A DNA stretch of 37,361 bases. Origin: DATESG01 sp035270925. GTDB lineage: Bacteria; Bacillota_I; Bacilli_A; RFN20; CAG-826. Below the pieces are notes generated by a model. That model did not search any database, was not told the DNA's origin, and saw only the letters and a program-made list of their open reading frames with translations. Location of the stretch: positions 1-37,361 of the forward strand of contig DATESG010000017.1 in the NCBI GenBank assembly GCA_035270925.1, in the 5' to 3' direction. How positions within the stretch are numbered: the stretch's first letter is position 1; each line of letters opens with the position of its first letter. Made by a program: the position numbers and the translations under genes. Positions 7,114-14,685 of this stretch are shown piece after piece.

Positions 7114-8898
7114 ATGTGTGGTATTGTCGGAGGAATAACTTCTAAAGATGTCAAAGAATACATCATTAAAGGACTAAAATCATTAGAATATCGCGGTTAT
7201 GATTCGGCAGGAATTGCGCTTGTTAATAATGGAAAAATTGATTTAATCAGGGTTAAGGGTGGGGTAGATTTACTCGAAAAAGCTGTTGAAAACGAACCTG
7301 CAGTCAGTGTTGGTGTCGGTCACACAAGGTGGGCAACACATGGTGAACCTTCGGTTAAAAACGCCCACCCACAAAACAGTATGAACGGCGTTTTTTCAAT
7401 TGTTCATAATGGCGTTATTGATAATTTTCGCACGCTTAAAGCCAAATTAATCGATAAGGGCTACGTTTTTAAGAGCGATACTGACACGGAAGTCATTGCA
7501 AATTTAATTGAGTATTATTATTTTAAGGATAAACAAAGTGTCTTACAGGCTATACAGAAAACGCTTAAAGAAGTGCGGGGAAGTTATGCACTTGCGGTTT
7601 TATTTAAGGCTGACGAAGAACATATATACTTTGCAAAAATGCGTTCACCACTCGTGATCGGACGCGGAAGTGAAGGAATGTATTTAGGTAGTGATTATAT
7701 GCCGATGGTTAAAGAAGCAACTGATTTTTATACGGTTTTAGACGGCCAATATGGCTATATTACTAAACAAGAACTAGTTGTTTTTAAAGATGGAAGTAGT
7801 AAACCACTTGAGGTAACCTACCATCAAACTGAAATTGCCGAATATGATCTTGGGCTTGAGGGCTATCCTCACTATATGCTAAAAGAAATTGAAGAATCAC
7901 CACAAGTTGTGCGGAGGTTAATTGATAATTATTATGATGGTAGTCAGTATTTATTCGATAAAAACCTCATCAAAACGATTAAAAAGGCGCCAAAACTAAT
8001 ATTCATTGCGGCCGGAACCAGTTATCACGCTTCACTTATTGCCCGTCGCTATTTCTTCAACTACGGAAAAAATGTCGATGTCTTTGTCGCCAGTGAGTGG
8101 GCATATTATCCTTATGTAACAGATCCAGACTCAATCTTTATTTTTGTAAGCCAATCGGGAGAAACGGCTGATTTAATTCGTTGTGTTGATATTGTTAAAG
8201 AACGCGGGGGCACAATTGTTACCGTTACAAATTCTAAAGGTTCAACGTTAGATCGTCTCTCTGATTTTACCTTGTTACTTTATGCCGGTTATGAAGTGTC
8301 TGTTGCTTCAACAAAAGCTTACACTGCCCAAGTAACATTATTTTCACTTTTAATTGGCGCCCTCAGAGATAATCACAATTCAATCGGCGACTTTTACGCG
8401 GTTATTAAAGCCCAAGAGGCAATCATGAAGCAAAAAGAAGATATTCAATTGGTCGCTAAAGACATTGCCAAAGCCCATGATGTATATTTTTTAGGGCGAG
8501 GTCTAGATCATGATGTCGCCCTAGAAGCCTCGTTAAAACTCAAAGAAATTACTTATTTACATAGTGAAGCTTTTGCCGGCGGTGAATTAAAGCACGGACC
8601 AATTGCACTTATTACAAAAGAATCTCCAGTCATCGGTTTTGTCAGTGACCCGCTAACAGCAGAAGCTATTCGCTCAAATTTTGAAGAAGTAAAAGCAAGA
8701 GGCGCAAAGGTCTACATTATTTCACCTCGCTCCTTATCAAAAGAAGGGGATAAAATCGTTGTCCCAACCACTAAAAATTACTTATCACCTTTAACGATGG
8801 GAATTGTTGGACAATACCTTGCCTATTATGTAGCATTAGAGTTAGGTACGAACATTGACAAACCTCGTAACCTCGCAAAATCAGTGACGGTGGAGTAA
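7114..8898 (+). CDS. glmS: Glutamine-fructose-6-phosphate aminotransferase (isomerizing)
   Basis: Makes glucosamine-6-phosphate from fructose-6-phosphate and glutamine, the first step to UDP-GlcNAc and cell-wall precursors. The N-terminal Ntn glutaminase domain starts with the Cys2 nucleophile (MCGIVGG) and carries LEYRGYDSAG and HNGVIDN. Two SIS sugar-isomerase domains follow, with SQSGETADL in the first, and the protein ends in the typical KSVTVE tail with the active-site lysine. The 594-residue length is normal. The AAAGGAG SD fixes the start. The 72-base leader is too short for a glmS ribozyme, so that mode of control is absent here. dnaD begins 1 base after its stop. Confidence 0.97.
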   Translation: MCGIVGGITSKDVKEYIIKGLKSLEYRGYDSAGIALVNNGKIDLIRVKGGVDLLEKAVENEPAVSVGVGHTRWATHGEPSVKNAHPQNSMNGVFSIVHNGVIDNFRTLKAKLIDKGYVFKSDTDTEVIANLIEYYYFKDKQSVLQAIQKTLKEVRGSYALAVLFKADEEHIYFAKMRSPLVIGRGSEGMYLGSDYMPMVKEATDFYTVLDGQYGYITKQELVVFKDGSSKPLEVTYHQTEIAEYDLGLEGYPHYMLKEIEESPQVVRRLIDNYYDGSQYLFDKNLIKTIKKAPKLIFIAAGTSYHASLIARRYFFNYGKNVDVFVASEWAYYPYVTDPDSIFIFVSQSGETADLIRCVDIVKERGGTIVTVTNSKGSTLDRLSDFTLLLYAGYEVSVASTKAYTAQVTLFSLLIGALRDNHNSIGDFYAVIKAQEAIMKQKEDIQLVAKDIAKAHDVYFLGRGLDHDVALEASLKLKEITYLHSEAFAGGELKHGPIALITKESPVIGFVSDPLTAEAIRSNFEEVKARGAKVYIISPRSLSKEGDKIVVPTTKNYLSPLTMGIVGQYLAYYVALELGTNIDKPRNLAKSVTVE

Positions 8899-8899
8899 C

Positions 8900-9550
8900 A
8901 TGAATAGAATTCCTGCAGCCCTAGACTTTCATTTTTTACTTTTAGAATATTATAAGCGCTTGCTCATTAAAGAAGATGAACTCGCTGTTTTATTAATGCT
9001 TGATCATCTAATCCTTCAAGGTAATGACTTTGTCACGCCGGAAATGCTTGGATTAGTGATGAACTTTTCAACTGAAAACCTTGATGCCATTTTTGTTAGA
9101 CTTATTAATCGTGGGCTTTTAGAATTTAAAGATGATAAAGGTACGATGAAAACAAGTTTAAACCCTTTACGGAGTCGGCTCGTTTTAGAGTTTCAAATTG
9201 ATTATGAAAAAAGCAAAGAACGTGGTGAAGACTTAGAAATTCAAAGTGAGATTGAAAAAGTTTATAATCGTATTCAACTTGAATTTGGACGTAGTCTTTC
9301 GCCTTTAGAAATGCAAACAATCCATACGTGGTTTGAATATGGTTATAGTGCTGATTTAATTCTTGATGGACTAGAAACAGCGGCCAAAAAAAACCGCCGA
9401 ACCATCAAAGCGATTGATAAGATAATCCTGCAAAAAGCCATTGAAATTGAAAGACGTCATGAAGGCGTGAGCGCCCACTCGGAAAAAAATCGAAATAGTT
9501 TCGATGATATAGTTGAACAAACAAAGCTCGATCTAGATAATAATGAATAA
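8900..9550 (+). CDS. dnaD: DNA replication initiation protein DnaD
   Basis: Primosome protein that helps DnaA-dependent or PriA-dependent helicase loading in Bacillota. The N-terminal winged-helix oligomerisation domain covers about residues 1-90. The C-terminal DnaD/DnaB_2 domain (about residues 118-185) includes the motif LSPLEMQTIHTWFEYGYSAD and a following Lys/Arg-rich helix. The last 30 residues are polar and acidic. The dnaD-nth pairing matches Bacillus. The gene overlaps nth by the 8 bases ATGAATAA (9543-9550). Confidence 0.92.
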   Translation: MNRIPAALDFHFLLLEYYKRLLIKEDELAVLLMLDHLILQGNDFVTPEMLGLVMNFSTENLDAIFVRLINRGLLEFKDDKGTMKTSLNPLRSRLVLEFQIDYEKSKERGEDLEIQSEIEKVYNRIQLEFGRSLSPLEMQTIHTWFEYGYSADLILDGLETAAKKNRRTIKAIDKIILQKAIEIERRHEGVSAHSEKNRNSFDDIVEQTKLDLDNNE

Positions 9551-10178
9551 AGAAAACTTATTAAGAATTCAAACATATTTTAATGAACTATTTCCTGATG
9601 CTAGGGGCGAACTTGAATATAGTAAAGACTATGAACTTTTAATCTCGGTGATCTTAAGCGCGCAAGCCACTGATGTTTCTGTGAACGCGGCGATGAGACC
9701 ATTTTATAAAACTCATCCAACTCTAGAATCAATTGGAGCCTTATCAATTCTTGAACTCGAGAACAATTTTAAAACTATTGGTTTATATAAAACGAAAGCC
9801 GCCAATGTTTTTAAAACGGTAAAAATTCTTTTACAAACTTATGAAGGCAAAGTTCCTAGTGACAAGGATCAACTCCTATTACTACCTGGTGTTGGCATCA
9901 AAACCGCGAATGTGGTAAGAGCAGAACTATTTAAAATCCCGGAAATCGCGGTCGATACTCATGTTAACCGTATTTCTAAACGTTTAGATTTTGCTAAACC
10001 CGCTGATTCGGTTGAAACCGTCGAAGGCAAGTTACGCAAGATTTTAGCACGTGAGGACTATATTAAAACTCATCATCAAATGATTTTCTTTGGTCGCTAT
10101 TTCTGCAAAGCAAAAAACCCACGTTGCCGTGAGTGTCATCTTGTTGATATTTGTAAGGAAAAAAACAAAAATCTATAG
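9543..10178 (+). CDS. nth: Endonuclease III (DNA glycosylase/AP lyase)
   Basis: Removes oxidised pyrimidines and cleaves abasic sites in base-excision repair. The helix-hairpin-helix LPGVGIKTANVV carries the catalytic lysine, followed by the catalytic aspartate in VDTHVNRISKRL. A C-terminal [4Fe-4S] loop has Cys188, Cys195, Cys198 and Cys204 with the usual 6-2-5 spacing. The 211-residue length is normal. It starts inside the end of dnaD (8-base overlap). Its TAG stop shares the palindrome CTATAG with the stop of the converging recU. Confidence 0.96.
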   Translation: MNKENLLRIQTYFNELFPDARGELEYSKDYELLISVILSAQATDVSVNAAMRPFYKTHPTLESIGALSILELENNFKTIGLYKTKAANVFKTVKILLQTYEGKVPSDKDQLLLLPGVGIKTANVVRAELFKIPEIAVDTHVNRISKRLDFAKPADSVETVEGKLRKILAREDYIKTHHQMIFFGRYFCKAKNPRCRECHLVDICKEKNKNL

Positions 10179-10196
10179 TTGATATAGTTTATCAAC
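10158..10196 (-). terminator. Candidate terminator of recU, inside nth and recU coding ends
   Basis: A 7-bp stem, GTTGATA (10178-10184) with TATCAAC (10190-10196), lies in the last codons of recU. On the minus strand it is followed by CTATAGA, then a T-tract that on the plus strand encodes the Lys/Asn tail of nth. The gap between stem and T-tract weakens it. Confidence 0.4.
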
Positions 10197-10748
10197 GGCG
10201 TCTAGATAATTAATCCGAGGGCTAAAGGAAACTTGCAATTCTTGCCCATGTTCGCTAAATATTGCTAAAGGAATCGATTTCCTTTTTTGTTTTTGATGAA
10301 AATCGATTATTACCCGAGCATCGATTAAGAAGACTTTATTTAAAGCTGCAAATTGGACGATAAAAAAACAATAACCACCCATGTTTTTAACCATCTCAAG
10401 GTGCTCTATTTGATGAAGACTAATGTTATTAAGGGGGAATGATGTCTTGTTGTTTGTGGTTTTAGCCTCGAAATCAAGATACTTTCCCTTATACACTCCG
10501 TTATAGTCAGTCGTTGATTGCTTTTCAAAATAGGCATCAGTAATCCGTGCCCCTTTTTCGTAATCAACTTTAACAACATTGATTGGTGTTGGGCGTTTAG
10601 TTATTAAGGCCCGTTTAGTGTTTTTATAGTATTCATTTGAAAGATTAATATCCGCTTCTAAATCCATCCCCCGATTCGCCGCATTTGTGATGCGCTTTTT
10701 GGTGATGATATTTTTAGTAGGGCTTTTGCCGTTTGGATATTTAATCAT
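10173..10748 (-). CDS. recU: Holliday junction resolvase RecU
   Basis: Cleaves four-way junctions in recombinational repair and chromosome segregation in Bacillota. The 191-residue protein has the family blocks ANRGMDLEADIN-SNEYY, KRPTPINVVKVDY, STTDYNGVYKGKYLDFEAKTT with the catalytic Asp, Glu and Lys, SFPLNNISLHQIEHL, and a C-terminal VFLIDARVIIDF region. It is downstream of a DEDDh exonuclease on the same strand, 14 bases apart, and probably co-transcribed. Location next to nth and gpsB matches Bacillus, although the ponA gene usually beside it is absent here. Confidence 0.95.
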   Translation of the reverse strand: MIKYPNGKSPTKNIITKKRITNAANRGMDLEADINLSNEYYKNTKRALITKRPTPINVVKVDYEKGARITDAYFEKQSTTDYNGVYKGKYLDFEAKTTNNKTSFPLNNISLHQIEHLEMVKNMGGYCFFIVQFAALNKVFLIDARVIIDFHQKQKRKSIPLAIFSEHGQELQVSFSPRINYLDAVDKLYQL

Positions 10749-10762
10749 AGTTTATTTTATTT

Positions 10763-11491
10763 TTATGCCTTGATTTCTTCTTTAATGTAACGGTCTAAAT
10801 CTTCAGTTGTAACTGTCCCGGTTTCGGCAATTCGTTTCATTAATTTTTGAATTGGCCGCGGCATCCCTTTACCAGCGACAAGAATCTTTTTATATTCCGC
10901 GCCCACGATATTAGGATTTTTAATTACCGCGTTATATAAAAGTGCGAGATTGCGGGCATCACTTAAAGCCTCGTGCGCATGGCCACTCATATTAATATTG
11001 AAAAGTTTGCAGTAGTTCGTCAGTGACATTGAGTTGTCTTTGTCATCTTTAATATATTCACTAATGATCCGGGCAAGATCGATATGATTCTTTTTAATTG
11101 CTTCAAAAAGTTCGACCTCAGTTGTGAGATTGTTATTTTGTGATTGTGAAAAAATGCGAATATCATGATTACCAAAAGTAACATATTTAGCTTTTTTAAA
11201 GTCGCGGCCGACATATTTTTTGAATTTAGTCATCGCCTCATCATAATTAACACCTTTTTGATCAAGTGTTTCTTGAGTGATTCCCGTTAACTTTTCAACA
11301 AAACGACCAATATGATTAATCGCTTTAACATATATATCAAAACCTTTATCTAAACGCGCAAAGGTCCCATCCTTTTTTAATTTAGCCTTATATGCTCCAA
11401 GGGCAATAAGTTCATGCGAAAACTGTGTTCCCTCAAGATCTAGGAATACAACGAGTCTTTCTTTCCCAACATTTTTTAGCAATTTTTTCAT
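10763..11491 (-). CDS. DEDDh-family 3'-5' exonuclease
   Basis: Predicted 3'-5' exonuclease of the RNase T / DNA polymerase III epsilon superfamily. The ExoI motif has Asp18 and Glu20 (FLDLEGT), an ExoII aspartate is in FGNHDIRIF, and the ExoIII motif HEALSDA gives the His and Asp of the DEDDh type. A C-terminal extension of about 60 residues after the catalytic domain is basic and unassigned. Substrate (DNA or RNA) cannot be told; pairing with recU suggests DNA repair, as an inference. Several KinA-inhibitor/KapD-like or oligoribonuclease-like relatives share this fold. The start at 11491 places MKKLLKN before the first strand. Confidence 0.8.
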   Translation of the reverse strand: MKKLLKNVGKERLVVFLDLEGTQFSHELIALGAYKAKLKKDGTFARLDKGFDIYVKAINHIGRFVEKLTGITQETLDQKGVNYDEAMTKFKKYVGRDFKKAKYVTFGNHDIRIFSQSQNNNLTTEVELFEAIKKNHIDLARIISEYIKDDKDNSMSLTNYCKLFNINMSGHAHEALSDARNLALLYNAVIKNPNIVGAEYKKILVAGKGMPRPIQKLMKRIAETGTVTTEDLDRYIKEEIKA

Positions 11492-11547
11492 ATTCGTTAT
11501 TTTATCACATATTCCAAATTATAAAAGCAGTAAAAGGCCCTGATTTA

Positions 11548-11576
11548 TTGCTTTATTATATAACAAAATATATAAT
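11548..11576 (+). promoter_or_regulatory. Promoter of gpsB-rnpB
   Basis: -35 TTGCTT (11548-11553), 17-base spacer, -10 TATAAT (11571-11576). Predicted +1 near 11583, leaving a 9-base leader that begins with the GAGG SD of gpsB. This is the best promoter in the window. Confidence 0.75.
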
Positions 11577-11591
11577 AATGCAGAGGTCACC

Positions 11592-11942
11592 ATGAGTTAT
11601 AAATTTAATTTCGATGATAATCAAATACTTAATCACAAGTTTTCGCCCGCAACAAAAGGTTACGACGCTCTAGAAGTCGATCGCTTCTTTGATAAGGTCA
11701 TTAGTGACTATCAAGAAACAAAGAAAGCACTAATCGCCTTAAAGAAGCTTGAAACTGATTATGCGCGCCTAATAATGGTTAAGAGCGATTTAGAAGCGCG
11801 AGTAAAATTGCTTGAGAATCGCATTTTAGATTATGAACGAACAAATGGAAACCATCGCGATAACTTCGAAAACATCAGACGCATCGCTGCGTATGAAAAG
11901 TATCTTTGGAGTATCGGACATGACCCCAAAAAGATTAAGTAG
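11592..11942 (+). CDS. gpsB: Cell-division protein GpsB (DivIVA family)
   Basis: Small coiled-coil adaptor that links cell division and peptidoglycan synthesis. The 116-residue protein has the N-terminal DivIVA lipid/partner-binding motif GYDALEVDRFFDKVISDY (about residues 23-40), then a heptad-rich coiled coil to about residue 85, and a basic C-terminal tail. The length is GpsB-like, far shorter than DivIVA. The position just upstream of rnpB matches Bacillus gpsB. The TAG stop ends at 11942, where the first base pair of RNase P RNA helix P1 begins. Confidence 0.9.
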   Translation: MSYKFNFDDNQILNHKFSPATKGYDALEVDRFFDKVISDYQETKKALIALKKLETDYARLIMVKSDLEARVKLLENRILDYERTNGNHRDNFENIRRIAAYEKYLWSIGHDPKKIK

Positions 11943-12283
11943 TCGATCCGGATAATTGCTGGCAAATTTAATTTGTTAGAGGAAAGTCCATGCTCACACT
12001 AGCTGCGATGCTAGTAGTGTTTGTGCTAGCGGAAAAAATAACGCTAGGCAGGGAGGAGTCCCTGACGGCGGGCCAAAACCTAAGTCTTCGGATAAGGTCG
12101 CGGTCCTTAAGGTGCCACAGTGACGAGTTTTTGGGAAACTGAAAAGTGAAACGCTGGTAAACCCCACAAGTGAGAAACCTAAATATTGGTAAGGGAAATA
12201 GCAATAGAGAATCTGAATCTAGCGCTGTATGGAAACATAGATAAATAATTATCCTATGACAAAACATGGCTTACAGGATCGAC
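11942..12283 (+). ncRNA. rnpB: RNase P RNA, bacterial type B-like
   Basis: Catalytic RNA that matures tRNA 5' ends. Conserved landmarks are in order: GAGGAAAGTCCATGCTC (CR I, P4 5' half) from about 11979; GGCAGGGAGGAGTCCCTGACGGCG; CCACAGTGACGAG; TGAAACGCTGGTAAACCCC (CR IV region); and GGCTTACAG near 12269 (P4 3' half / CR V). Terminal helix P1 is GTCGATCC (11942-11949) with GGATCGAC (12276-12283), and P2 is GGATAATT (11950-11957) with AATTATCC (12247-12254). Length is about 342 bases. No promoter is visible at its 5' end and no terminator at its 3' end, so it seems to be cut from a longer gpsB-rnpB-pgsA transcript. Confidence 0.95.
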
Positions 12284-12310
12284 ACTCACTTTCTAAGGAG
12301 TAACAATAAT

Positions 12311-12943
12311 ATGAAGATTAACCCAAAACTTCCTAACTATATCACCATTTTTCGGATGGGGATGGTCGTTGTGATTTTGATTATTTTATTACTTCCTTGG
12401 CAACAATTAGTTGGCAATATTCCTTTTGTTTTTGCCAACGTTAATCTTATTTACTTTATTGCTCTTATTCTCTTTTTAATCGCTAGCATTAGCGATTTCT
12501 TTGATGGATATCTAGCAAGAAAATATAATCTCATTTCTAATTTTGGCAAGTTTATGGATCCAATCGCCGACAAGATGCTGGTTAACACCTTGCTGATTGT
12601 CCTTCTTGTTAAACAAGCATATGCTCCACAACAAATTAGTGTCCCCCTATTAGCGGTAATTATCATGATTGCACGCGATTTGGTAGTGGACGGGCTAAGA
12701 CTAGTGGCGAGCGAACGCAAAATTGTCCTTGCGGCAAACATCTTTGGCAAAGTGAAAACGGTCCTGCAAATGGCCGCGATTAGTGTGTTTTTACTTAATG
12801 ACTGGCCTTTTTCCTTACTATATGGCGCGACTCCTTATGTTTCGCTCGTATTGATTTGGGCCGCCGCCACTGTCAGTCTATTGTCAGGACTCATTTATGT
12901 CGGACAAAATTATCGCGTACTTAAGGATGAAAAACATGGATAA
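12311..12943 (+). CDS. pgsA: CDP-diacylglycerol-glycerol-3-phosphate phosphatidyltransferase
   Basis: Membrane enzyme that makes phosphatidylglycerol phosphate from CDP-diacylglycerol and glycerol-3-phosphate, using the product of gpsA. The CDP-alcohol phosphotransferase motif is complete: DGYLARKYNLISNFGKFMDPIAD. Several hydrophobic helices surround it. The start at 12311 (MKINPKLPNYITIFRM, 210 residues) is chosen over an upstream in-frame ATG at 12266, which lies inside rnpB; AAGGAG at 12295-12300 supports this. It overlaps cinA by 8 bases (ATGGATAA, 12936-12943). Confidence 0.95.
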   Translation: MKINPKLPNYITIFRMGMVVVILIILLLPWQQLVGNIPFVFANVNLIYFIALILFLIASISDFFDGYLARKYNLISNFGKFMDPIADKMLVNTLLIVLLVKQAYAPQQISVPLLAVIIMIARDLVVDGLRLVASERKIVLAANIFGKVKTVLQMAAISVFLLNDWPFSLLYGATPYVSLVLIWAAATVSLLSGLIYVGQNYRVLKDEKHG

Positions 12944-13418
12944 GAAATCCATCCTTTCATGGTTGATCCGTCACAATAAAACATTGGGGGCGGTTGAGTC
13001 ATTAACAGGCGGGATGTTTGCTAGTTCCGTCGTTGATGTTCCAGGTGCATCGGCAACTTTTAGAGGTGCAATTGTCACATATGCGACCGAACTTAAAACA
13101 AAATTAGTAGATGTGAGCGAAGAAACAATCGCAACGTATGGAGTTGTCTCGAGTAAAACAGCGCTAGAAATGGCATTGGGTGGCAAGAAACAACTTAATG
13201 TTGATTTTTGTCTTAGCTTCACCGGCAATGCTGGACCAGAAGTACAAGATAATCGACAAGTCGGTGATGTTTACATTGCTTTAACATTTAGTGATGTTGA
13301 AGTTATTGAACACTTTAGTTTGGATGGCGAACGTAATCAAATCCGAAAAGCCGCCGTACAAAAAGGCTGGGATTTGTTAGAACGTGTGATAAAAGAACAA
13401 AAAGAAAACTATTTATAG
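12936..13418 (+). CDS. cinA: CinA C-terminal domain protein (nicotinamide-nucleotide amidase, PncC type)
   Basis: Deamidates nicotinamide mononucleotide in pyridine nucleotide recycling; in Bacillota it lies next to recA. Only the C-terminal PncC domain is present (160 residues): GAVESLTGGMFASSVVDVPGAS at the start, the GVVSSKTALEMA stretch, and the SFTGNAGPE active-site region. The N-terminal molybdopterin-binding-like domain of full-length CinA is absent. The start ATG at 12936 follows AGGA by 8 bases; in-frame ATGs upstream lie within pgsA. recA follows after 14 bases. Confidence 0.92.
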   Translation: MDKKSILSWLIRHNKTLGAVESLTGGMFASSVVDVPGASATFRGAIVTYATELKTKLVDVSEETIATYGVVSSKTALEMALGGKKQLNVDFCLSFTGNAGPEVQDNRQVGDVYIALTFSDVEVIEHFSLDGERNQIRKAAVQKGWDLLERVIKEQKENYL

Positions 13419-13432
13419 TTAGGAGATATATT

Positions 13433-14416
13433 ATGGCAAAAGAAACCAAAAACACTTTATTAGATACAATCAAGGAAATTGAGAAGACATTTGGCAAAGG
13501 CAGCGTAATGAAATTAGGCGACAGACAACATATTGATGTTGATGTAATTCCTAGTGGATCATTGCTTCTAGATGAAGCCCTTGGGGTGGGTGGCTATCCT
13601 AAAGGTCGGATTGTCGAAATATTTGGACCTGAAAGTAGCGGCAAAACAACTTTGTCATTACACGCAATTGCTGAGTGCCAAAAAAAAGGTGGAGTGGCGG
13701 CATTTATTGATGCGGAACACTCAATTGATCCTGTCTACGCCAGAAATCTTGGAATTAATATTGAAGAATTAATTCTCTCGCAACCTGATAGTGGTGAACA
13801 AGCGCTCGAAATTGCTGAGATGCTCGCCGCCAGTGGCTCCATTGACCTTATCGTCATTGATAGTGTCGCCGCCCTTGTTCCGGAAGCTGAACTAAATGGC
13901 GAAATGGGTGATACCCAAGTTGGACTCCAAGCACGCTTAATGTCGAAAGCAATGCGCAAATTAACGGCAATCTTAAATAAGGCTGAATGTACAATTATAT
14001 TCATTAACCAATTAAGAGAAAAGGTCGGCGTTATTTATGGCAACCCGGAAGTGACGAGCGGTGGCCGAGCCCTTAAATTTTATTCTTCAATTCGAGTAGA
14101 TATTCGTCGCGGTGAAGCGATAAAAGATGGGGCTAAATTAATCGGCAACGTCGCCAAGATTAGAGTCGTAAAAAATAAAGTTAGTCCGCCATTTGGCAGC
14201 TGTGAAGTTGACATAATTTATGGCAAAGGTATTTCAAAGATTGGTGAAATCGTTGATTTAGCCGCGGCAAGAGACATTATTAAAAAATCTGGTTCCTGGT
14301 ATGAGGTCAACGGTGAGAAGATGGGGCAAGGTCGTGAAGCGGCCCAGACCTTCTTATTAGAACGCCCAGAACTTATGCAAGAAATCGAGAAAAAACTACG
14401 AAAGAAAATTAGTTAG
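13433..14416 (+). CDS. recA: Recombinase RecA
   Basis: ATP-dependent strand-exchange protein of homologous recombination and the SOS response. The Walker A GPESSGKTT is at residues 65-73; the Walker B IDLIVIDSVAALVP, the L1 GDTQVGLQARLMSKAMRKL and the NQLREKVGVIYGNPE L2 region are intact. The 327-residue length is short because of a reduced C-terminal acidic tail. SD TTAGGAG precedes the ATG. No recognisable SOS box (Bacillus-type GAAC-N4-GTTC) was seen between cinA and recA, so it is probably transcribed from an upstream promoter. Its TAG stop lies inside the terminator stem. Confidence 0.98.
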   Translation: MAKETKNTLLDTIKEIEKTFGKGSVMKLGDRQHIDVDVIPSGSLLLDEALGVGGYPKGRIVEIFGPESSGKTTLSLHAIAECQKKGGVAAFIDAEHSIDPVYARNLGINIEELILSQPDSGEQALEIAEMLAASGSIDLIVIDSVAALVPEAELNGEMGDTQVGLQARLMSKAMRKLTAILNKAECTIIFINQLREKVGVIYGNPEVTSGGRALKFYSSIRVDIRRGEAIKDGAKLIGNVAKIRVVKNKVSPPFGSCEVDIIYGKGISKIGEIVDLAAARDIIKKSGSWYEVNGEKMGQGREAAQTFLLERPELMQEIEKKLRKKIS

Positions 14417-14440
14417 ACATAGTCTAACTTTTCTTTTTAT
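14411..14440 (+). terminator. Terminator of recA
   Basis: Stem GTTAGAC (14412-14418) with GTCTAAC (14422-14428), 3-base loop, then TTTTCTTTTT. The recA stop codon TAG (14414-14416) is within the 5' arm. Confidence 0.82.
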
Positions 14441-14488
14441 ACTGATGATTATATCTTTGCTTAATCTCTTTTAAAGTTTTGATACATT

Positions 14489-14497
14489 TGATATAAT
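14489..14497 (+). promoter_or_regulatory. Extended -10 promoter of rny
   Basis: TGATATAATA holds a consensus -10 TATAAT (14492-14497) with an upstream TG. The -35 region is T-rich without a clear match. Predicted +1 is near 14504, about 180 bases before the rny start codon. Confidence 0.65.
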
Positions 14498-14503
14498 AGT
14501 TTT

Positions 14504-14685
14504 ACTCAGTAGAGTAGTTGTCCCTAAACACATTTAGGATTAAGCCATATTTATCGTTAATAACGAATATATAAATTTCAATAAATCATGTCCATTTCTA
14601 ATGTGTTGGCAATTTTATGCCATTTTTGGCATATATACGTGAAAAATTCATTTAATGCTTAAACGCGCAAAGAGAGGAAATGAAA
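14504..14685 (+). promoter_or_regulatory. Long structured 5' leader of rny
   Basis: About 182 bases of non-coding leader. Hairpins seen in order: TACTC/GAGTA (14503-14507/14512-14516) at the 5' end; CCTAAA/TTTAGG (14523-14528/14533-14538); TCGTT/AACGA (14554-14558/14562-14566); and TATGCCA/TGGCATA (14616-14622/14627-14633). The last shares its 5' arm with an alternative hairpin TGGCA/TGCCA (14607-14611/14618-14622), so the two exclude each other. No known riboswitch family was recognised. A role in autoregulation is an inference. Confidence 0.5.

Noticed and set aside
12266..12310. Upstream in-frame ATG for pgsA
   Set aside because: It lies inside the conserved 3' end of RNase P RNA and has no SD; the ATG at 12311 has AAGGAG and starts the conserved family sequence.
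13419..13432. SOS (LexA/DinR) box before recA
   Set aside because: The 14-base gap and the nearby end of cinA show no GAAC-N4-GTTC-like operator; the gene seems operon-driven.
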